This document shows, piece by piece, positions 6,294 to 10,643 of a stretch of DNA of 10,643 bases. Both the position numbers and the translations under genes were made by a program. Position 1 is the stretch's first letter, and each line of letters begins with the position of its first letter. The stretch covers positions 1-10,643 of the forward strand of contig JAAFIT010000046.1 of assembly GCA_013298745.1 (NCBI GenBank), in the 5' to 3' direction. Source of the stretch: Sphingomonadales bacterium. Its GTDB lineage: Bacteria; Pseudomonadota; Alphaproteobacteria; Sphingomonadales; Sphingomonadaceae. The notes under the pieces were generated by a model that saw only the letters and a list, made by a program, of their open reading frames with translations, made no database searches and had not been told where the DNA came from.

Positions 6294-8287
6294 CCGAGGC
6301 GCCCGCCGCACCCCCCGAAGCCACAGCGCCGAAAACCCGGCCGCTTCGACATTATATTCTCCCCGCGCTCGCCGTCCTCACCGGCTTTGTCATAGCCATC
6401 ATCATTTGGCTGGTGTTCACAGCACCCCTAGGCCGCGCGCTCGAGCCGGCGCAGAAACCAGCGCTGGTGCTCACCGACAGCGGCGGCCGGCCGATCGCGC
6501 GGCGCGGCGACTACAAGGAAGCCCCGGTCGATCTCGACAAGCTGCCCAAATATGTCCCCGCCGCGCTAATCGCCATCGAGGACCGACGCTTTTACAGCCA
6601 TTGGGGCATCGATCCGCGCGGCATCGCCAGGGCGCTGACGCGCAATATCGCCGCCGGCGGCGTCACCGAGGGCGGCTCGACGCTGACCCAACAGCTCGCC
6701 AAGACGAGTTTCCTGTCCGCCGATCGCAGCATCACCCGCAAGCTGCAGGAGGTGATCATCGCCTTCTGGCTCGAAGCGCGGCTATCGAAGGAGGAAATCC
6801 TCGAGCGTTATCTCTCCAGCGTCTATTTCGGCGATGGCGCCTATGGCATCCGCGCTGCCTCTCGCGTCTATTTCGATAGCGATCCCGAGGATCTGACGCT
6901 TGGCGAAGCGGCCTTGCTCGCCGGCCTCGTGCAAGCGCCGTCGCGGCTCGCCCCCAGCCGCCACCTCGAGGATGCGCGCGAGCGCGCCGACCTCGTCCTC
7001 GCCGCCATGGTCGAAACCGGCGCGATCACCGCGGCCGAGGCCAAACGCGCCAAGCCTGCACGCTATACGCCGGGACGCCGGTCACTGCCGACCGGCAGCT
7101 ATTTCGCCGATTGGGCGCTGCCCCAGGCGCGTGCTGCGTTGCCCGAGGCCGGCTATGGCGATGTCATCGTCAAGACCACGCTCGATCGCAATCTGCAGCG
7201 GCTGGCGGAACGCGCCGTGCGCGATGCGGTGGCGGGCTCCAAAGGCCTCAACCTCACCCAGGCGGCGCTGGTCGCCATGCGCCCCGATGGCCGCGTCGTC
7301 GCCATGGTCGGCGGCACCGATTATGCCAAGACGCCGTTCAACCGCGCCACCCAGGCCGAGCGCCAGCCCGGTTCGTCGTTCAAGCTGTTCGTCTATCTCG
7401 CCGCGCTGGATGAAGGCATGCGCCCCGGTGACATGGTCGAGGATGCGCCGATCCAGATCGGCGACTATGCACCGAAGAATGACGATGGCCGCTATCGCGG
7501 CAAGATCAGCCTCGCCACCGCCTTTGCTGCCTCGTCGAACGTCGTCGCGGTGCGGCTGGCGCAGCAGTTCGGCACCGCGGCGGTGACCGCGCAGGCGCGC
7601 AAGCTGGGCATTACCACGCCGATTTCCGAATATCCCGCCATGGCGCTCGGCACCTCGCCAACGACACTGATCGAGATGACCCAGGCCTATGCCGCCATAT
7701 CCGCCGGCAAGCGCCCGATCACCGCCATAGCCTTGCCGCCGCAACCGCCCTCGGGCGTGCTCGCCAGCGTCAAGGCCACCGCAGACGCGTTGACGCCCTG
7801 GCCGTCGCTGGCGCCGATGCGCGAACTGCTCGCCAGCGTCATCCGCAACGGCACCGGCAATGCCGCGCGGCTGCCGATCCCCGCCTATGGCAAGACCGGC
7901 ACGACGCAGAACCACCGCGACGCGCTGTTCATCGGTTATGCCGGCGATCTGGTGGTCGGCGTCTGGGTCGGCAATGACGACAATTCGCCGATGAACGGTG
8001 TTGTCGGCGGCAGCGTGCCGGCGAGGACTTGGCGGCGCTTCATGCAATCGGCACTGGCGGCGGAAAAGGCCGCCAACGCCCCGCGCCGGCGCCAACCGGC
8101 CGCCGAAGCCATTGGCGATCTGGTGGAAAGCGTTGCCGGACCCGACGCCGGTGCCGCCGCGGATGCTGTGGCGGATGTCGTTGTCGATGCCGAAGCCGGT
8201 CCCATCGCCGCACCCGATGTCACTGATGCGCCGGCCCCGGTAGAGACGCAGCCCCCACCACCGCCGGAGCCTGCCCCGCCGCAATGA
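6290..8287 (+). CDS. Bifunctional class A penicillin-binding protein (transglycosylase/transpeptidase), PBP1A-like and compact
   Basis: A 665-residue inner-membrane peptidoglycan synthase. It has a cytoplasmic N-terminus (1-20), one membrane segment (about 22-44), then a GT51 transglycosylase domain with EDRRFYSHWG (Glu97 the likely catalytic acid), GGSTLTQQLAK (128-138), and RKLQEVIIAFWLE followed by YLSSVYFGDGAYG. The transpeptidase domain follows from about 320, with SSFK (Ser362, Lys365), SSN (415-417) and KTGT (535-538). The link between the domains (about 255-320) is short, leaving no room for the OB-fold insert found in many proteobacterial PBP1A proteins; total length is also well below the usual 750-850. 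After about 595 comes a low-complexity Ala/Asp/Pro tail ending in PPPPPEPAPPQ, probably a disordered periplasmic extension. The start overlaps the prfC stop as ATGA with no good Shine-Dalgarno, indicating translational coupling. Its own stop overlaps the next start in the same way. It could be named mrcA/ponA-like, but the subgroup is uncertain. Confidence 0.95.
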   Translation: MTEAPAAPPEATAPKTRPLRHYILPALAVLTGFVIAIIIWLVFTAPLGRALEPAQKPALVLTDSGGRPIARRGDYKEAPVDLDKLPKYVPAALIAIEDRRFYSHWGIDPRGIARALTRNIAAGGVTEGGSTLTQQLAKTSFLSADRSITRKLQEVIIAFWLEARLSKEEILERYLSSVYFGDGAYGIRAASRVYFDSDPEDLTLGEAALLAGLVQAPSRLAPSRHLEDARERADLVLAAMVETGAITAAEAKRAKPARYTPGRRSLPTGSYFADWALPQARAALPEAGYGDVIVKTTLDRNLQRLAERAVRDAVAGSKGLNLTQAALVAMRPDGRVVAMVGGTDYAKTPFNRATQAERQPGSSFKLFVYLAALDEGMRPGDMVEDAPIQIGDYAPKNDDGRYRGKISLATAFAASSNVVAVRLAQQFGTAAVTAQARKLGITTPISEYPAMALGTSPTTLIEMTQAYAAISAGKRPITAIALPPQPPSGVLASVKATADALTPWPSLAPMRELLASVIRNGTGNAARLPIPAYGKTGTTQNHRDALFIGYAGDLVVGVWVGNDDNSPMNGVVGGSVPARTWRRFMQSALAAEKAANAPRRRQPAAEAIGDLVESVAGPDAGAAADAVADVVVDAEAGPIAAPDVTDAPAPVETQPPPPPEPAPPQ

Positions 8288-9474
8288 TTGCCCTTGATGG
8301 TTTCTCGCCCAGCCGTGCCGCCGGATTGGCACGGCTGGCCGATTTCGCGCCGCGCGCCGGCCGTGCCTATGCCGAAGGCCGCAACAGTGATGCTGGGCCG
8401 AATGCGCCGGGCGCCGTCTCGCGGCTGTCGCCCTATGTGCGACACCGCCTGATCACCGAGCGCGAGGTGGCTGGCGCCGTGCTCGGCGCGCACAGCTTCG
8501 CGACGTGCGAAAAATTCGTCGCCGAGGTGTTGTGGCGCACCTATTGGAAAGGCTGGCTAGAACTGCGCCCCGGCATCTGGCGACGCTATTGCGACGAACG
8601 CGACGCCGCGCGTGAGCGCGTCAAACCCGGCGTGCTCGCCAGTGCCGAAACCGGTGCCACCGGCATCGAGGGCTTTGACCATTGGGCGCGCGAGCTGGTG
8701 GCGACGGGATATCTGCACAATCACGCCCGCATGTGGTTCGCCTCGATCTGGATTTTCACGCTGCGGCTGCCCTGGACGCTCGGCGCCGATTTTTTCATGC
8801 GCAACCTGATCGACGCCGATGCCGCCAGCAACACGCTGTCATGGCGCTGGGTCGCGGGGCTGCAAACACCGGGCAAGACCTATCTCGCCACGGCCGACAA
8901 CATCGCGCGCTATACCGATGGCCGCTTTTCGCCGCGCGGACTGGCGAACACGGCGATTGCATTGACCGAGGACCCGGTGCCGTCGCCACGGCCTTTGCCG
9001 GACTTGGTCACAGCCGATCCGGCGTTGCCGACGCTGCTGCTGGTGACGCCTGATGATTTTCACCCTGAATCGCTTTTCGCCAGCACGCGCGGCGTTGCCG
9101 GCGCGGTGGTGGTCGGCAGCGGCGCGGGTGGCCCGCTATCCCGCGCCTTTGTTGCAGACGCGATGGCGGACACCGCCGCGCGCGTAGCGGCGCACTTCGG
9201 TTGCCCGACACAGCGGTTGGCCGCACTGGACGCCGAAGCGCTGATCGCCGCCGCGGCAAATACCGGCGCGCGCCAGATCGTGATGCCTTATGCGTCCATC
9301 GGTCCCGATGCCGATGCGCTGGCGGCGCTGCTGCCAAAGCTCGACGCCGCCGGGGTGCGCGTGGTGGCAGTGCGGCGCGGCTGGGATTCCGCCTTCTGGC
9401 CGCACGCCACCAAGGGCTTTTTCGCGTTCAAGACCCAGATCCCCCGGCTGCTCGCCGCCGAAGGCCTAGGCTAG
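8284..9474 (+). CDS. Photolyase/cryptochrome-family flavoprotein with FAD domain first and a photolyase-like alpha/beta domain last
   Basis: A 396-residue protein. Residues about 1-225 match the helical FAD-binding domain of DNA photolyases: SRLSPYVRHRLI (46-57), EVLWRTYW (81-88), TGATG (123-127), ATGYLHNHARMWFAS (140-154), and LIDADAASNTLSWRWVAG (175-192). By-eye alignment to E. coli photolyase equates Glu81 with the catalytic Glu274, Trp84 with Trp277, Asn183 with Asn378, Trp164 with Trp359 and Trp187 with Trp382. No Trp sits where Trp306 would be (residues 112-130). Normal photolyases carry an alpha/beta antenna domain before the FAD domain. Here the FAD domain begins almost at the start, and an alpha/beta region (about 248-390) follows a Pro-rich linker. 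Segments TLLLVTPDD, VAGAVVVGSG, a long Ala-rich helix, ARQIVMPYASIGPDADA, GVRVVAVRRGW and ATKGFFAFKTQIPRLL resemble the strand order and final TKSG-FTPFWRAW region of the photolyase N-terminal domain. Function is unproven: repair of UV lesions or light sensing are both possible. The start overlaps the PBP stop (ATGA). Confidence 0.85.
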   Translation: MIALDGFSPSRAAGLARLADFAPRAGRAYAEGRNSDAGPNAPGAVSRLSPYVRHRLITEREVAGAVLGAHSFATCEKFVAEVLWRTYWKGWLELRPGIWRRYCDERDAARERVKPGVLASAETGATGIEGFDHWARELVATGYLHNHARMWFASIWIFTLRLPWTLGADFFMRNLIDADAASNTLSWRWVAGLQTPGKTYLATADNIARYTDGRFSPRGLANTAIALTEDPVPSPRPLPDLVTADPALPTLLLVTPDDFHPESLFASTRGVAGAVVVGSGAGGPLSRAFVADAMADTAARVAAHFGCPTQRLAALDAEALIAAAANTGARQIVMPYASIGPDADALAALLPKLDAAGVRVVAVRRGWDSAFWPHATKGFFAFKTQIPRLLAAEGLG

Positions 9475-9479
9475 CCAGC

Positions 9480-10127
9480 TCAGGCGAAGGTCATTCCCAG
9501 CAACCGCCCCAGATCATCGAGCGCCTGGGCTTCGCCATTCACCTTGATCGCCGCCATGCCCATGGCGGCGGCGGGTTTGCAGTTGATGCCGAGATCATCG
9601 AGGTAGATGCAGGCTTCGGGCGCCACCGCCAGCGCGTCGGTCATCATCGCGTAAATGCGCGGATCGGGCTTGCGCACCCCGGCCTTGGAGCTTTCGATGA
9701 CATGATCGAAGCGCGCCAGAATGGCGGACACCTTGTCCGACGTTTCGCGATCGGGGGCCATGCCGGCACCCTGGCCCACCGGCGCATTGTTGGTGATACA
9801 ACCAAGCTGCAACCCTGCCGCGCGGCAGGCATCGAGCGCGGCGACCATCCGCGGCCGCACCTGGCCCGACAACAGCGCCAGCACCGCGCTCCCTCGAATA
9901 TCATGCCCCAGCGCCGCGGCTTCGGCAGCAAACAACGCGTCAAAGCCGGCGCCGTCGATCTCGCTGCGCTCCAGCCGCGCCCAGGCGTTGCTGTCCGGAT
10001 TGATGGCGTTGATGCCGCGGATGGTGTTGTGCGGCAGGCCATGCGCCGCCTCATAGGCATTGAACGCATCGAACGGCGACGAGGTGATCACCCCACCAAA
10101 ATCCCAAATCACTGCCTGAAATGCCAT
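9480..10127 (-). CDS. HAD-superfamily (subfamily IA) hydrolase, YihX/epoxide-hydrolase N-domain-like phosphatase
   Basis: A 215-residue cytoplasmic protein. Motif I is VIWDFGGVIT with Asp9 as the likely nucleophile. The usual second Asp is Gly11, as in YihX-like members, where G or N at this position is common. Motif II is CITNN (Thr112), motif III KPDPRIY (Lys153), and motif IV YLDDLGIN (Asp177, Asp178), so a Mg-dependent phosphatase active site is plausible. The alpha-helical cap is around residues 16-85. The substrate cannot be read from sequence; sugar-phosphate or phospho-metabolite hydrolysis is typical. The frame is open upstream to 10259, but ATG 10127 is chosen because GGGGGGA sits six bases before it (10134-10140) and the HAD fold starts at once; a longer start would overlap the upstream gene. 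It lies 25 bases after the DUF2075 gene and is probably co-transcribed with it. It converges on the flavoprotein gene with a 5-base gap and no visible terminator. Confidence 0.92.
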   Translation of the reverse strand: MAFQAVIWDFGGVITSSPFDAFNAYEAAHGLPHNTIRGINAINPDSNAWARLERSEIDGAGFDALFAAEAAALGHDIRGSAVLALLSGQVRPRMVAALDACRAAGLQLGCITNNAPVGQGAGMAPDRETSDKVSAILARFDHVIESSKAGVRKPDPRIYAMMTDALAVAPEACIYLDDLGINCKPAAAMGMAAIKVNGEAQALDDLGRLLGMTFA

Positions 10128-10133
10128 TTTGAA

Positions 10134-10140
10134 TCCCCCC
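10134..10140 (-). promoter_or_regulatory. Shine-Dalgarno fixing the start of the HAD hydrolase gene
   Basis: On the minus strand this is GGGGGGA, six bases before ATG 10127. It supports the 215-residue protein over a longer form overlapping the upstream gene. Confidence 0.7.
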
Positions 10141-10152
10141 GTTTGCGGGGCC

Positions 10153-10643
10153 TTAGTCGGGGCGTACGGCAATGGCGTCAAGCGCCGGTACTCCACAAGC
10201 GGCGAGCCAAGCATCGATCGCGTCATACTCCGCCGGTGGCCGTGTCGAATCCTCGGCATCGCCGGGCGGCACGAAGATCACCATCCCCTGCCGGGCGCGG
10301 GTGAGCAGCACACGATAGGCGTTGCGGACGTAATCGGCGCGGCCGAGCATATCGGCGTCGCCGTGAATCGCCTGCCATTTGGTGCCGCGGAAATTGCGCG
10401 CCTGCCAACCATCAAGCCGGCGCAGGTTGAGATCCCAGGCGACCCCGGTCCAATCGAGCTCGAGACCCTGCACATCGAATTCGGTCGCCGCATCCTCGAG
10501 GGCATTCGATGACCGTACATCGTCGCCGGGGTTGAGGAACCAGTCGCAGACTTCGACCTTGGCCTTGACGTACAAGCCTTCGGGCTTGAGCCGCAGTGCG
10601 TTCGACGAGGCCAACAGCCCGGCCCGCTCGCCAGCGCGGCGCT
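10153..10643 (-). CDS. DUF2075/SF1-helicase-like ATPase, C-terminal part (5' end beyond window)
   Basis: The open frame enters from the right edge and ends at TAA 10153-10155, giving 163 complete codons with no internal start needed. The visible part contains a RAGLLASSNALRLKPEG segment, an ALEDAATEFDVQGLELDW segment with helicase motif V character, and NAYRVLLTRARQGMVIFVP, the motif VI-like NxxRVLLTRAR of UvrD/DUF2075 proteins whose Arg would contact ATP. The C-terminus has an acidic PPGDAEDSTRPPAEYD stretch. Full-length relatives are P-loop ATPases of around 600 residues or more annotated as DNA/RNA helicase domain proteins, with poorly defined roles in nucleic-acid metabolism or defence. 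The P-loop itself is off-window, so activity cannot be judged. A TTG at 10612-10614 could look like a start, but coding similarity continues upstream of it. The HAD gene follows 25 bases downstream. Confidence 0.85.
   Translation of the reverse strand, partial: RRAGERAGLLASSNALRLKPEGLYVKAKVEVCDWFLNPGDDVRSSNALEDAATEFDVQGLELDWTGVAWDLNLRRLDGWQARNFRGTKWQAIHGDADMLGRADYVRNAYRVLLTRARQGMVIFVPPGDAEDSTRPPAEYDAIDAWLAACGVPALDAIAVRPD

Noticed and set aside
7082..8332. A 416-codon open frame on the minus strand antisense to the PBP gene
   Set aside because: Low-complexity shadow of the PBP codon bias. The plus-strand product has all transglycosylase and transpeptidase motifs.
9464..9476. Overlapping short palindromes GCCTAGGC and GGCTAGCC at the convergent gene junction
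   Set aside because: Too short and without a U-tract; part lies in coding sequence. Not called as a terminator.
10128..10259. A longer start for the HAD gene at 10259
   Set aside because: It would overlap the end of the DUF2075 gene and add 44 residues before the HAD motif I; the strong Shine-Dalgarno sits before 10127.
9201..10304. A 367-codon plus-strand open frame spanning the flavoprotein end and antisense to the HAD gene
   Set aside because: It overlaps two well-supported genes, is Arg/Gly/His-rich and contains no domain.

Overview
The window looks like chromosomal DNA of an alphaproteobacterium in the Sphingomonadales. It is GC-rich, and it carries two exported proteins whose C-termini have the form PEP-x-SWAMLI-x-GFG-x-x-G-x-AMR-x-RR. 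This is the PEPxxWA type of PEP-CTERM sorting tail that is abundant in sphingomonads. Coding density is very high and several genes overlap by the four bases ATGA. I see no tRNA, rRNA, insertion sequence, CRISPR array or phage gene.

Left part, minus strand (1-2370): an XRE-type regulator with an unrecognised C-terminal domain (1459-2370), then a D-alanyl-D-alanine carboxypeptidase of peptidase family S11 starting at TTG (390-1361), then a RidA/YjgF-family gene cut by the window edge (1-381). The last two are 8 bases apart, and the ridA Shine-Dalgarno overlaps the carboxypeptidase stop codon.

A 192-base divergent intergenic region (2371-2562) separates the regulator from the plus-strand genes. 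It holds five GTTGCA/G direct repeats spaced 9-12 bases apart, plus an inverted TGCAACC/GGTTGCA pair. This makes it a candidate operator region.

Middle, plus strand (2563-9474): two tandem paralogous secreted PEPxxWA-CTERM proteins of unknown function (the second locally AT-rich), then peptide chain release factor 3 (prfC), a compact bifunctional penicillin-binding protein, and a photolyase/cryptochrome-related flavoprotein. prfC, the PBP and the flavoprotein are linked by two ATGA overlaps. The flavoprotein is the most unusual item: its FAD-binding domain is N-terminal, and a photolyase-like alpha/beta domain appears to follow it at the C-terminus, the reverse of the normal order.

Right part, minus strand (9480-10643): a HAD-family phosphatase-like protein lies 25 bases downstream of the 3' end of a DUF2075/helicase-like ATPase gene that runs off the window. 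The flavoprotein and the HAD gene converge with only 5 bases between stop codons.

Two genes concern peptidoglycan (S11 carboxypeptidase and bifunctional PBP). The others are translation termination, housekeeping or unknown. No exosortase or exopolysaccharide genes are present, so the machinery that handles the PEPxxWA proteins must lie elsewhere.
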